A stretch of DNA of 64,000 nucleotides from Udeniomyces pyricola (Eukaryota; Basidiomycota; Tremellomycetes; Cystofilobasidiales; Mrakiaceae). Below, piece after piece: positions 34,901-51,369 of the stretch. The stretch is from assembly GCA_039545295.1 (NCBI GenBank), contig BCIK01000004.1, positions 1,389 to 65,388 on the forward strand, given 5' to 3'. The stretch's first letter is position 1, and each line of letters starts with the position of its first letter. The notes beneath the pieces are model-generated. The model saw only the letters and a program-made list of their open reading frames with translations, had not been told where the DNA came from and made no database searches. A program made the translations under genes and the position numbers.

Positions 34901-37900
34901 GTTTCGAAAACTCCGCCTGCATGGCAGTAAAGTCACGTTAATTCAAGTGTCAGTTAAGCGGGAAACGTCCTCAATCAAGTCTGGAAATCACCATCAGCAC
35001 GACTAACATTGATCTTGACTAGTGTCTTGAGATCGGTTTGCGGGTCCATGGCTGATCGAAGTAGCCGGTAGAGGCGATTCTCGTTGGCTTCTGCAAATTC
35101 TTGAAGATCCAGCACTGCCTTGGAAGGATCGGGTGTGAAGACTAAGGGAGCCAACGTCACATCCATCAGTCTTGAGGCAGGCAACCGCAAAAAATAGTGA
35201 CCGCCGCGAGGACGTACGGGCTAAGGTTTGAATTGACTGGGCAAGATATTTTTTGACCCTCTCTTCATCTTGGTCTATGGTTCCACCCTTTCAGGAACAA
35301 TAATGATTGATTGACTGGTGAGTTGGATTCATTGAGCAGGGTCGGAACAAGTCATCAACGCACGTTGTATCGTTCGCAAGCACCAACGAAGTTGCTATAA
35401 TAAACACGTTGTCTGCAAGACAGGAGACAAAGGAACAAGTGTGCGTGCTTTTAGTGACGACTGATCGAAAGTTCGCTGGGCAGGATAATGAGAACGTACG
35501 GATTGAAGCCGGCCACAAACAACAGTGTTTGTTTGCTCTGCTCATCGAGCCGACGCATGACAGACAGTAACCGATCGACCCATTGTGCTTCATCGTCACC
35601 CTTGACAGGAATTGGAAGGATATGGGTCAGGAGAGACTGTTCGATGACCTCTCTGAGATACATGAAGTTTTTTTTTAAGCGGGTCACACGTCAGTTTCCG
35701 AAGTACTCCGACTTCCCCTTGACAGAGTGAGACAGATAAATACCTGATCGAAGGATTGCAAGAAGCGAGAGGAGAGATGAGGCTGTTCGGAATCCACCCA
35801 AAGAGATCGATAGCCGAGGGGTCGTGATCGTCTCTGCACAGGTCGACGTGAACAACATACAACTATGAGTCCACGGACATTGACTCAAGGACATTAGATA
35901 GCAGATTCATACTCACATCTCTGGTGCAGCCGAGTTATAAAGTTTTGCCAAGCTATGGACAGCAGCCGCGCCTACGGCCCGCTGATAAAGAGCACGAGAC
36001 GATTGGATCGAGACAAGATTGAAGCATACAAGTCGGTATAGGCAGCGTTGACTGAGCCCTCTGCACCCGACTTCATTGTAACAGCAGACCGACGAACCTT
36101 CTTGTCTTGTATACGCTGCGCAAGGACTTCCAGGGTTTGTCTCGAGACATGGTGCAGCGTCATCTCGTAGTCAAGTTGACCCAAGATTCGGCAGGCGGTT
36201 TCCCGAACCTTTTCCTCTGGATCTGTGATCTTGATACGGAGCAACGCTAAAATCAAGAGAAATATTTCGGTAAGCTCTTGTCCATACAGAATTTTGGGCA
36301 CAATTGTCATGGAAGGACAGGATACTCACGCTCCAATGCAGCTTTAAGATCCGTCCCACCCGTGCCTGCCACTCCCATTATCTTGCCAACCTGCTCGACC
36401 CAGATTCGCCTCACCTTGGGCTCGGCGTCCCTGGACCGGTCTAGCCAGAACCTCCAAGTTTTAGGAGCCTTGCTGACAATCTCGCTGCCTTTGAGGCCTC
36501 CAAATAGCCCACCAAGACTTTGAACTGCGAGCGTACGATGGAAGGCGTCGATATTCTCAAGCTCGGACTCGAGGACAGGAAGCGTAGAAAGGAGGATGGT
36601 GGGACATTGCCGAGAAATAGATTGGATAAGAGCATGACAAGCGAGGATCATGTCTTTGGATGATTGTCGGGATCGATTTGATTTTTTGGTCGAGCCGCGA
36701 GAAGGCGTCGAAATCTCCGGTGGTGAATCACTGGAATCGGACGAGTCGGACTCATCCTCTTTGGATGGAGAGGGGGGCGAGTGTTGCTGTAGAAGAATCT
36801 CCATGAAGTGCTGACACACAAAGGCGATAAATTATCAGATATGTGATATGCGCGAAGCCGAAAAGCCTGATGAGACGCGACGAACCTGAGCCATGCTTCT
36901 CTCCAACTTTTGGCTTGAGTATTCGAACTCGCAAACCATGGCAGCTAGTCCGAGTCCTTTGGGGTGGTGGGCCTGAAGAGAAACGTTCCAAGCACATGAT
37001 GTTAAGTGGAGACATCACAGAATTGATGCCATTCAGAGCCGACCAGAGCTTACCGGACGATCAGGGTCAAATTGATCCAACAGAATCTGTCGAACCAGTG
37101 GGCTCACGACCTGAGCTTCATCGATTAGTGTCGTAAGAATGTCAGCCATGTGATCGGTCAGTGTCCGAGGAAGGTCGTATCTGAACGTAACTCAAGAAGA
37201 AGCCAAGGGATGTAGAATTTTAGCACCCAATTTCTTGGCTTAGTTTTACACTGAAGACAGCAATTTGAAGAGAACAGAGGTGCCCATATACCTCGTCAGA
37301 TCAAAAAATTCCCTGAACATCCTCGCCACAAGGCTGTCATTGGCATCGACCTGCTCGTCCCCTTCTTCGGTGTCGAGGATGAGGATGACGCTCTTGCAGC
37401 TGGCCATGGACTCGACGAGGTAATAATACTGTTTGTAAAATTCATTTTTGGTCGGATGATTCGGCGCGGCACGATTGCCAGCCTGACCCTTAGATGGCCT
37501 GAGCTGAGAAGAGAGGAGGTCGAGGATGAAAGCAAAGATGTCCTATCAAACGGATCGGCGTCCGCAGACGCGTCGTTGTCAATCAATAGCCCAAGATTGC
37601 ATTCCACCCGACGAACGCGTGCAACAAGCATACCCTGATGCCCTGAGAATCATAAGGAGCGTCGGGCGCGTAGTACTTGAGGACATCGGCGATACAACAC
37701 GCAGCATAGGCCTTGACGCCTGGACTAGAGAGTTGCAGCGATAAAGGAAGAGGTGACGGTCATGGCCAGGGGAACTCAGCAAGCGCTACACATCCGGACG
37801 CGTCGAATGAACGAAGGGTCAAACGCGTGCTTACTCTTTATGGAAGAGGATCGATCGATGCACAAGATCGGTCCGAACCTGGGCGAGTGATTCCACATCA

Positions 37901-38210
37901 AAGTTCTCTGGATCATGTTCCTTGAGTTCTTGGTGGAGAGCCTGAGTGGATAGCAGGGGCATTGAGTGATATGTGATGACATGTCAGCTGGGACGAGCCG
38001 AGAGACAAGGTGGAAGACAAACTATCCACCGCCTGAACCCGAACGACGCGTCGCTCGCAATCGCCGCCTCCTGATACTCGAAAGGTGGATAACGGTCAGA
38101 TGCTAGCATGATGAACAGTGTACCTTGAGTTTCCTCAACAAGGCATCCGTCGTGGAAGTTCGGCCGACGAGCCTCTCCTTGAACGCGAGTGAGACCGAGG
38201 CCTGGGACAT
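31919..38210 (-). CDS. PDS5: Sister-chromatid cohesion regulator Pds5
   Basis: Pds5 is a HEAT-repeat scaffold that binds cohesin and recruits Wapl, Eco1 and Scc2 antagonists. It both stabilises and releases cohesin. The start is MSQASVSLAFKERLVGR followed by TSTTDALLRKLK. Blocks typical of the family follow: HQELKEHDPENFDVE, VRTDLVHRSILFHKE, AYAACCIADVL and KYYAPDAPY. Further on come FREFFDLTR and long helical repeats, including AFRRKVLDRALYLACHGSP and KEAKFAVRLIAFSKKADDL. The tail is basic then acidic (KTPVKRKRISTVG, RPAKKTDRWSDGQTDED and EESE-type runs) and ends AKLKPKTLVKKIAILKDD. More than 20 short exons are visible. Stop and start are supported by phase, but I did not resolve every exon. 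It diverges from NAA15, whose ATG is 381 bp away. Confidence 0.9.
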
Positions 38211-38591
38211 TCAGTTGAAGTATCAGGCGGACGAAAGAGGATGGGCGTTTATGGGTACGGTTCGATAGATGAGAAGGCAGGTAGAGAGGTGGAGAGATTG
38301 AGTGATGATTGACTGGAGGGAAAGTGTGTAGGATTAACAACGGGATGGGCGATGGTGAAGAGTTAATAGTTGATGGGGCAAGATCATGTGTGCGCGATGT
38401 TCGCGTGCGGAGGGAAAGCCAATCCCTAACAGTCGCGTTGATAATGTCACGCGTTACCCGCAAAGTCACGTTGAGTTACACCCACATCATGACTCTCTCC
38501 GCGCTCCGTCTCGCAATAAGTCATCAATCATCTCGCCTTCCGAGCTAGCTTCATCATCCCTTCCTCTCCCCTCAAACACGCCCACTTCCAA
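38211..38591. promoter_or_regulatory. Shared divergent promoter region (PDS5 / NAA15)
   Basis: 381 bp between two divergent start codons. The stretch is purine-rich on the plus strand near PDS5 and C/T-rich just before the NAA15 ATG. No motif stands out apart from ACGCGTTACCC near 38,450, which resembles an MluI cell-cycle-box (ACGCGT). A link to PDS5 cell-cycle expression is speculation. Confidence 0.4.
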
Positions 38592-41500
38592 ATGGCTCCC
38601 CCAATAGACAACAGATCGCTTCCACCAAAGGAGGAGGCTGCATTCAGACAAGTCCTCGTGCGCCCTTCCTCAATCTTCTCACCCCCCACAGCATGACGAC
38701 CCTTCACCTATCTCCGCAACCATATTGCTTGTCCCTGATTCTCATAAGCATTCGCCTTGCTTTCTTGACCTCATCACACAATCATACGCCACCACACCTT
38801 CCTGCCAACTTACTCTCGCCTTGCTCTCGTTCCAACTCCATCTCTGTACCCGCTTGATTTTATGTCCTGAGCAGTCGCTCTACGAACTCAAGCAATTCGA
38901 CAAGGTATGTCTTACGCGCGCACCTGACTTCTGCGCTTCGGCTTCTTCATGCTGATGTACTCGCTGTCTACTGTTCGCAGGCTGCAAAGACGGCCGATGC
39001 CATTTTGAAAAAGTTCCCCAATAATGGTCGTAAGTCGATAGACGAAGATCTAACACTTGTCGCCTTGTCAGAATGACCATCAGCGCAAAGATTGCTTGCC
39101 CGCTTATATAACCCTTCCGTCTTCGATCCCTCTTATAGAGACAATCTCGATGAAAGCACTTGTCGTTTTTCACACTCCTGCTACTCCAGAGCGTTCGGTT
39201 GTCCAGAACGAGGCCCAGGGCATGGATCTTGCGAAACTCGGAGTGAGCAAGGACGCAGACAGTCAACTCTGTTGGCACATTCTCGGCATGTTGGTCCTCT
39301 TGACTTTACCTCGTTCCATCTGGTCTTCACGCCCCATACGCTTGATCTGACCTGGTTTACTCAAATAGGCTTTGTCGATCTCAAAAGGACTACCTCAAGG
39401 CGTCCAAGTCGTTTAACCAGGCCTTGAAAGCCGATCCGGTAAGCACGTGCTTCGTCATTGCTAGAGACAGTCCATTAACCCTCTAGACTTTTGAAGCGAA
39501 CTAATCTATACGCCTTCTATTATCGATTTCTCCTTATCTGACCAGCACTCTCTTCAAATCCTTCGTGACAACGCCAATCTAAGTCTGCATCTCCGCAACC
39601 ATTCGGTTCACCTGGCCAATCGCGTCACTCTTCTGCGGCTTCGACCGAACGAGCGACGGAATTGGATCAACCTGGCAGTGGCTTACGACTTGAACGGCGA
39701 GCTTGAGAAAGCTGAGGAGGTTCTTTCTGCTCTCGCTGACATTAATTCGGTCAGTCAGAAACCCAAGGGACCAGGCAAAAAAATCAGACGCACCGGCAAG
39801 GGGTCGAAAGAGGGGTGGCGGGCTTGTCTGGCAATCGGACTCACCTTGTTTTTTCGTTGTTTCCATATGCACCTTTCCACGTTTCACTCACGACCGAATC
39901 CATGTTCAAGGCACCTACGGCGTTTGACTACGAAGACTCAGAGGTCAACATGTACCGAGTCTCTGTTCTAATGGAAGCCTCGAATTGGAGCAAAGCACTT
40001 TCTGTGCTCAACGATTTGTTACCAGAGCGAAGAATTACGGACGTACTAGCTGCTACTGGCTTTAAAGGTCGGTCCGGTCTGTGACTTTGTCGACTTTCTC
40101 CCACCTCGCTCACTCACTCCGTTCCTTTAACATGGCTCGTACCGTCGCAGCCAAGGCTCTTTCCGAGCTCGGCCGCAAGGAAGAGGCTGAGGACTGCTAC
40201 CGAACGCTTCTGGAGAAGAATCCCGATTCGCACGAAGTATACCGGGCTTTCCTGTCCAACAAGGGTCTTGATCTCGGTGAGTACTTGCCAGCGGCTCACC
40301 CTCGTTAAAACCGGGTGCAATCGTGCTGATCACCACAGATACAATGCAGACAACGTCACCGACGAGATTCGGCCAAAGATTCTGCGGTCGCTCGACCTGC
40401 TTGGATCTCTCTATCCACGAGCGGGCGCTCCAAGACGTTTGGCACTTGACTACGCTCAAGGTCAGTCTCGAGGGGTTCGCATGTAGTTGAGGCCTAAACC
40501 CATCTTTGCTGACGCTTATGACTGGTTCCGACGTTTCTCATGTCGCAGACGATGACTTCAAGACGCTCGTTGAAAACTACCTGACTGCGGGTCTCGAGCG
40601 AGGAGTGCCGTCGTTGTTTTCCGACCTCAAAGCGTTGTATGCCAACGCTTCGAAACGGACCTCGATTGGTCATATCGCAGAGGCAATGCTGAACAATCTC
40701 GAGACGACGGGAACCCTCTCCGGTTCGGGAGGTTCGTGCCATGAGGAACGATAATCTTCACTCTTCATCGAATTGTATCCTGAACATCTTTGTGTTTTCT
40801 AACAGACTCGATCCAGCCTCCGACTACGTATCTATGGACTGCTTACTTCTTGGCCCTCCACTACTCGCATCCGCTCAACAATCCACACCCTTCCCCTTCC
40901 ACTTCGCTCTCCATCCTTTCGGCTGCCATTGCCCACACCCCGACGCTTCCCGAGCTCTATACCGCACGAGCCCGAATACTCAAGTATGCCGGAGACCCCT
41001 GGGGGGCGGCTGTTCAGATGGAGGAGGCTCGTCGACTAGATGGGCAGGATCGGTTCCTCAACTCTAAGGCCGCAAAATATTGGCTGCGAGCAGGCGAGTT
41101 TGAAAAAGCGTACTCAGTGCTCGGGCTTTTCACCAAGGTTTGTCGCACAACGTATCTTCAGCGGACCCTATCCTGGTCCAACGCTGATCCCCAACGAATG
41201 TTGTCTCATGTTCTGTAGAAAGACGCAGCCTCGCCGGCAGCCGATCTCGTAGAGATGCAGTGTGAATGGTTTATCCTCGAGGACGCTGAAGCTCATACTC
41301 GATCCGGTAATTTGGGTATGGCCCTGAAAAGGTACCATCAGCTTGATACGGTACGTTTTTCAATCTTCTGTTTGATGACATCCGCATGGACTCTTTACTG
41401 ACATCGGGATTTGTTCAGGTGTTTGCCGATATCGAAGATGATCAATTCGATTTCCATGGTTATTGTCTTCGCAAATGTACATTGCGCGAGTACAAGAAGT

Positions 41501-43048
41501 GAGTCTCACTTCGCTAGGCTCGCGAGGAGGTGAAACAAAGGCTGATGTTCATCTGCACCGTGCGCATTCATTCTAGCATGATTCAGTTTGAGACTGATGT
41601 TCAATCCAGTCCAAACTACCTTCGAGCTGCGCTGGCTGCCATCAAGGTATGTAATTTCGTCTGACTCACCAATCATGGCTATCCCACATGGTTCGCTTGA
41701 TGTGTCTGTCTGCTTCAAAGCTGATTCACCCGCCTAATGTAGATCTACATCAGGCTTGCTGATGAGCCTGATTTGGCTCAGAAGACCCAGGCCATCCAAG
41801 ATGGTGCGTCTCAACGGCCTGGTACACTGAGAAATCTTCCTTATTAGGTGAAAGATTCTTTGGTAACGTGGACTCACGCCTTTGACTACTCTCTGTTCCA
41901 GCCGGACCTGCTGTCGAAGCTCGTCGAGAGGCTGAAGATAAGGCCCGAGAAGCCACCGAAAAGGCTGCAGCACTCAAAAAGCTCGAAGACGCTAAGAAGG
42001 GTATGTTGCGTTTCCAGCTCAGATGGGCATCATCGAACCGGCATGTCGACTGATGCTTCCTCTACGTTCGCCTGTTGCCCTTCTTTAACCAAATCACTTT
42101 TAAAGGTACCGATGCTGTCGCCGATATCGATCCACCTCGACCCAAGGATGAGGATCCGACCGGATCGAAGCTACTTGCCACAAGTGAGCCTCTGGAAGCG
42201 GCTGCTACGCTGCTACGACCGGTCGAGGCCAGTCTCAAGGCTCAGTCAAACGTCGAAGTTTGGTTGGCCGTGTATGATGTTGCTGTCCGAAGACGTGAGC
42301 CTTCATTTCCTCTGAATGGGAAGCCTGTCTGTATTTGGCGTCGTTGAGGCTGATGACTTTCCTTTCGCCTTTTTTTTTTTGATACCCATAGAACGCTACC
42401 TGCAAGCTGCTAAAGCTCTGAACGCTGCATCATCTTTGGCCTCTGCTCACGCTGATGTGCAGTATCGCATCGTCCACTTTAAGCACACCAGTTCGTAATC
42501 GTATCGACCTCGCATTCACTTAAATGTGAGCTGGCGCCTGACTTGGTTTCCTGCTTCACATCTTGTCTGGTTTTGTAACCTCACCAGTCGAATCTATCTC
42601 ATCGTCGCTTTCGCCCGAGTCTCAAACCGCAATCACGGCGACTCTGTCCCGTCTTGGTGTTGACGCCGTCGAATCGCCTTTGGCACTCGCGCAAAGATTC
42701 TTGTCAACCGCTCCGAACGATCCCGCTCATATCCTTGCTGCAGCTCGCTCTATCTTGTCGCTTGGGGGTGCGGTCCCAGACGTGGAATCAACTATTTTCG
42801 AGCTGCTCAACGAACAAGGATCGGCATCGGTCGGTCATGCTTCGGAGGGACTTGCCTTGCTACAGAAGGTAGAGAGCGCTCGGCTCGAGGAGTTCCGAAC
42901 TCGATGCCGCGAGCGGTGGGAGCTTGCACGGTGCTTCGATGTTGACGAGGAGAAGGCAGCGACGCGTTCTGAATGGCAGTCGAAACAATCCGTCGCGCCC
43001 GGCAAGGATGTGAAAGGGGTGAGCGGAGTTTCCAAAGGCGAGGCTTAG
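38592..43048 (+). CDS. NAA15: NatA auxiliary subunit Naa15/Nat1
   Basis: Naa15 is the TPR scaffold that anchors the catalytic Naa10 at the ribosome, where it acetylates Ser/Ala/Thr N-termini. The start [18 protein letters not shown] (family: slPPKE.alFk) at 38,592 is followed by [17 protein letters not shown]. Then come [14 protein letters not shown] (family S.vCWH), [19 protein letters not shown] and [24 protein letters not shown]-type TPRs, [13 protein letters not shown] and [17 protein letters not shown] follow, then [19 protein letters not shown], the block [15 protein letters not shown] and [16 protein letters not shown]. The C-terminal region is helical and ends [14 protein letters not shown]. 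About 20 short exons are used. The 3' end converges on BNA1 with 141 bp between stops. Confidence 0.93.
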
Positions 43049-43189
43049 AAGGATGTTGGACAATGTGAATGAATGATGAACATGTCCGGTTTGAAACGAA
43101 AGGTTAATGAGAGTGCAAGACATGTGCAAACATCATATGATGCGAGACGCGTTTGGGTATCGTGCTCGATAGATGTAGCTATATACAGA

Positions 43190-44218
43190 TCATTTGGGAT
43201 CTGCCACAGTTCCGCATTCCGCACACGTCCTCTTCTTCACATCCGACATCCAACCCTGTCACGGAATGGAACGTAAAATGAATGCTTGGCGTGAGTAAGT
43301 GTTCATGAGAAAAGGATTACCCGGAGTACCAAGGCGTGAATGGCAAACAAACCTCGATTACGGGCTTGAGCTGGCTGCCCAAGTCGTGCACATGAAAACT
43401 CTCTTTGTAGATGATGTGAGGTCCGCCAGGATGAGCAGCAAGGTTTGGACAGTACCACTGAAGCGAATCTGCAAGTCGCAAACATCGTGCGATCGAAGGC
43501 ATAAACTTGATCAACATCAGAAACATGTGTAATGACTACAAGACGAAGAGCAGCAGATGCACCAATTGAATTTGCCGGTCTGACTCGCTCGACCACGAGC
43601 CCAATGGTATTCTCAAAGCGACAAGGATTGTGAGGGGTATTGCCTGAGTCGTCAAAGAGGGCATCTAAGGTCAGATAACAGGTTGATGCGGAAGAGATGA
43701 TAGGAGTAACGCTGAGCGATACACGCCTGGAAGCAGGAACATTTCGCCCTCGTCGATCTTGATGTCCTTGAAGACACCTTCGTCCACAACTTTGAGGATC
43801 ATGTGACCTTTGTATTGATAGAACCATTCCTGCGGGAAGCGTTGATTAGAACAAGCGAAAAGAGTTTATACAAGACACGGAAGCGGCTGGTTGGGTACTG
43901 CGAACCTCGGTTTCGTTGAAATGATCTGAGCGAAGTCATGGATTCAGTTGGGCGAGATTGCAAGAAAAAAAAAAGAGGCCAGCATGAGTGGACGACGATA
44001 TACGGAGAGTCATTGATGAGTCCAAATATAGGGCACGAGGGAGAGGTAAGAGGCAGGGAGAACCGATGACGCGTACAGTCCTTTCGGGTGTTGGGTCCAC
44101 CGACGACCATGACGGTGTGATCGTTGCCATCGTATAGACAGAAGTTGCCAACAGGAGGTTTGAGCAGATGTGAGTTGGCCTCGAGCCACTTGGGGAAGTT
44201 GATGGGCTGAGACAACAT
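43190..44218 (-). CDS. BNA1: 3-hydroxyanthranilate 3,4-dioxygenase
   Basis: This enzyme opens the ring of 3-hydroxyanthranilate with Fe(II) and O2 on the kynurenine route to NAD. The start is [19 protein letters not shown]. The sequence then runs [42 protein letters not shown] and [18 protein letters not shown], followed by [20 protein letters not shown] and [17 protein letters not shown]. It ends [15 protein letters not shown]. Iron ligands are seen as His49 and Glu55, plus a His in TPHNP (the human set is His47/Glu53/His91). The C-terminal CAEC motif suits the rubredoxin-like metal site of fungal and bacterial enzymes, but the first Cys pair of that site is not obvious. One exon is only 20 nt (near 43,930). 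The last exon is placed by the GWMSDVKKR block. It diverges from the WSC gene. Confidence 0.9.
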
Positions 44219-44834
44219 TGATGAAGGAAGGTAGTGATCCTGTGGATTACGCTGATCAAGTGATGATATGTGAGGTGATTTGCTGAGTCAGTCGAATGAG
44301 TGGGACCTTGCGTGAGCGCTCGACGCGACGTTGGGCCATTGGACGTCTCGATTCAATATTCACCGGTCACCCCCATGTGTCAGCAGCGCCTTGAAGCTCC
44401 CCAATATTCCTGACATGATCCATGGATGCATGCAAGCTCTAAGCTTCAAGTATATAGTTCTATAATCGATATATCTGCAGTAGCGATTGATCAATGACCG
44501 GTGTAGTACGTGTGATATCGCAGTGAGTATATGAGTATATCAATTGTAGTGACTACCCCTGTGTCGATTCCAGTGCAGGCAGCTGAGCCGGCACAAGCCG
44601 GCAGAGCCGTCGACTCAAGAGTCCCTAAGCTAATAGTCCGTCGGATGTCCAACCGACTGATCGAAGTCGACCCCTCTCCTTCTTTCCAGCTTCCCCTCTC
44701 TCAGTCTGATTACGCTCTAGTCCTAGACCCTTCAATCGTATTCCCCCTGTACTCTTGCCCTCCTCATCGGTTGTCTAGATACCCCTTCTGACCCCGTCCC
44801 AATCTCGCTGGTCCTTTCCGGCACCTATCCTACC
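44219..44834. promoter_or_regulatory. Divergent intergenic region (BNA1 / WSC gene)
   Basis: 616 bp. An AT-rich segment with TATATAG-like runs lies near 44,450-44,550. A C/T-rich tract runs from about 44,670 to the WSC start. No other gene is visible. Confidence 0.5.
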
Positions 44835-46258
44835 ATGCATCCAGTCATGTCACTGCTGCTCTTGTTCTTCACTATCGGCCCCCTGGCGACTGTGGCCCAG
44901 ACGACACTCTCGACAACCACTCGTGCCTCTTTGTCAACGTCTTCTTCCGCCTCCTCGTCCACCTCGCTATCATCGGCCGTAGCCCCCGTCCCGACGAATC
45001 TGTCCGGCTGGCAGTACCTCGGATGCTACACCGACAAGTCCTCAACTGTCAGCACTGGTCCCAACGCAACCGTCGTACACTCTCTTTCGGGTGGGGGATT
45101 TGCCTCGGCCAACATGACTCAACAGACCTGTCTCGTCGCGTGCGCAAAGGCCAGATATCCATACGCAGGACTCGAGGTGCGGCACATCTCCCCTCTCTCA
45201 AAGGCGGCAATGTGTTGGTGAGGTATGTCGTCTCATGAAGCTGATCCTCTCGCCTTGTCTGATCGTAGTACGGCCAACAATGTTTCTGCGGTAATCTCGC
45301 CTCCCTTAATTCACTTCCTCTCTTGGCCGCTTCTGAATGCACCATGACATGTTCCGGTGACCCCAATGCGAGGTGTGGCGGCGTCTACAAGATGTCACTA
45401 TTCCAAAACCCGAACCTATTGTCCGCTCTGATCTCCTCATCTTCCTCAACGTCGAGCTCTCGAACCTCCTCCGCTGTGGCTACGGCCTCTTCCTCTACGC
45501 ACCCTGACAACAACGTGTCCCTGAAACACAACAATACCGCCGTCATCGTGGGCGTCGTCGTTGGCGTACTCGGAGCTATAGCTATCGTGGGAGTTGTAGT
45601 TTTGCTTCTACGTCGACGTCAACGAAGTCGAGATCGCTCGGCTGCCTTTGTCGCCTCATCTTATCCCAAGTCTGGTCGAGGCACCGATGGAGAGGGACCC
45701 TGGACCGAGGCTTATGGGGGAGGGAACGATGCCGATATGAACACCTCTGTTGAGAAGATGGTTCCCATGGGGGCGTTCCCGCTCGCTACCTTGGCCCACG
45801 ACCCGCGATCGGCCCTTATGCCTGCCCCTCGAAGCCCGCCCACCACGATTCCATCCGTCTCATCTAGTCAATCTCATCCTGGGCAACATGTCCCTCCACT
45901 TTCGACAGACACGAACCCATTCTTGACGCCTGATCCCACGGCCGCTTCTAACAATGGATCAATTGTTCAGCTTGGCGCCCCTCTTTCCTCGTCAACGTCG
46001 TCTCAACCCTCTTCTGGACCGCCTATGAGTCGACAAACGTCTCTCAAAAGAAAACCCGTGCCCCAATTGTTGGAAGCGTTCGACATTGAGGCCCTCACAT
46101 CCGAAGGCGCGACTGATAGAGGGTTGGGTCTGGGCAAGGTCAGACAGCCGAGCGTGCCAGGCGAAGGGTTGAGAAGGGTACCCAGCTCGGACGGCAAGTC
46201 CCTGCTCAAAGGGATGCTTGAGTTGGACGTGGATCATCCAAGTGAGGAGATGCGGTGA
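44835..46258 (+). CDS. WSC-domain cell-wall stress sensor
   Basis: A single-pass surface protein like yeast Wsc1-3, which sense wall stress and signal through Rho1 to the Pkc1-MAPK route. A signal peptide (MHPVMSLLLLFFTIGPLATV) is followed by a Ser/Thr-rich stretch. The WSC domain follows: GWQYLGCYTDKSSTV, ACAKARYPYAGLE, YGQQCFCGN, ECTMTCSGDPNARCGG. Eight Cys are in the family spacing. A Ser-rich stalk, a transmembrane helix (VIVGVVVGVLGAIAIVGVV), a basic stop-transfer (LRRRQRSRDR) and a long Pro/Ser-rich cytosolic tail complete it. One intron is seen (45,177-45,268, phase 0). The tail carries an NPFLTPDPT segment reminiscent of the conserved C-terminal motifs, but the DXXD-like end of Wsc1 is not obvious. 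The gene is complete, and the stop is followed by a C/T-rich flank. Confidence 0.9.
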
Positions 46259-46993
46259 AGGTGCTGGTCCACTGCTACGCTGTCATTCCTCTTTGTTTTG
46301 CTTTCGTTTTGTCTCTTGAGCTTTCTTGTTTCGGTTCACGCCTGGACCATATCTCCATATCATGACGTTCTCCTTCCGGGTTTTTTTTCGTCAACTTCAA
46401 AGTATTTTCTCCCTTCTTGTTTTTGTTTTTCTTGTCCTTTGCGCGTGATGACTCCTGCTTGTGGCGCGACATTTGGAGCGGGCACATTCTGCATGCGTCG
46501 TTTTGTATACAATATCATATATGAGGATCGCCAGGAGGTGGATTCAGAATCGCTGAGAATCACTTTCCAAAACTCGGTCAGTCTTACACTTACTGAGTTG
46601 TGAGACTGTAAGGTTGAACATATAGACTTTATAAGCATATAAAAATTATCAGATCGCGCATATTGTTCGCATGTTCGCCCTGCACATGGAGGGCCAGCTG
46701 TTTGATTTCCCTTGCCTGGCGTCTTGCTCTGAATCGCCCTGACGTCTTCCAAGATGCAAGTCCTCACGATCATCACCACATCACCAGCCGCCTGAACCCA
46801 CTCCTACCTCCGTCGACCAGCTGATTCCTCACTTCTAGTCCACATCGCCCGTCCACTCTCTCTCTCTCTCTGATCCATTAACGTCCCCATCGCCAACAAT
46901 CATCCACATATCGCCTATAGTACATCGCATACATCCATCCCACCTTGGCGATCCGGCCCCTTCATAGCCCCAACCCTTCACTTTCTTCCCATC
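46259..46993. other. Intergenic region upstream of calcineurin A
   Basis: About 735 bp. It is C/T-rich, with a (CT)n run at 46,857-46,873 and a short AT-rich block near 46,620-46,650. No gene is visible on either strand. Confidence 0.5.
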
Positions 46994-50964
<3,971 letters not shown>

Positions 50965-51369
50965 GCGGTCATCCGGACTCAAGCTCGTTTTCCCCTACTT
51001 CCTTTTCCAAGACTTGATCACTTCCGGTTTTTCCACTTCAAAACCTTACGGTCTTTGGACCTCCTTTTTGATCCTCGTCATTATCCTTCCTGGTTGTCGT
51101 CTGTTTGATGGGCACGTACTTGGTTTCCTATGTTTCTTATCCTCTCTATCATCTATCCTACTTTATCGTCCGGCCCGGAATGCAGAGTTATTGCGGCTAG
51201 ATCACTCGATTTTTTTTCCTTCTCCTTCATTCTTAGCATACCTACCATGCCATGCTTAGCCTCACTTCAAACTGGAACCAGAGATGATGATGTCTTTGTA
51301 ACCTCAACGCGGCGTCGATTTGTCTGTGAACTCTGTCATATCTCGCATGATTCTGCGCGCAGGTCATAT
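50965..51369. other. Convergent intergenic region (calcineurin A / HCCS)
   Basis: About 405 bp of C/T-rich plus-strand sequence between two stops. No gene is visible on either strand. It should hold both polyadenylation regions. Confidence 0.5.

Noticed and set aside
37296..37631. Shadow open frames inside PDS5, NAA15, PRP3 and other multi-exon genes
   Set aside because: They lie on the opposite strand or in other frames of exons already explained by the named genes.
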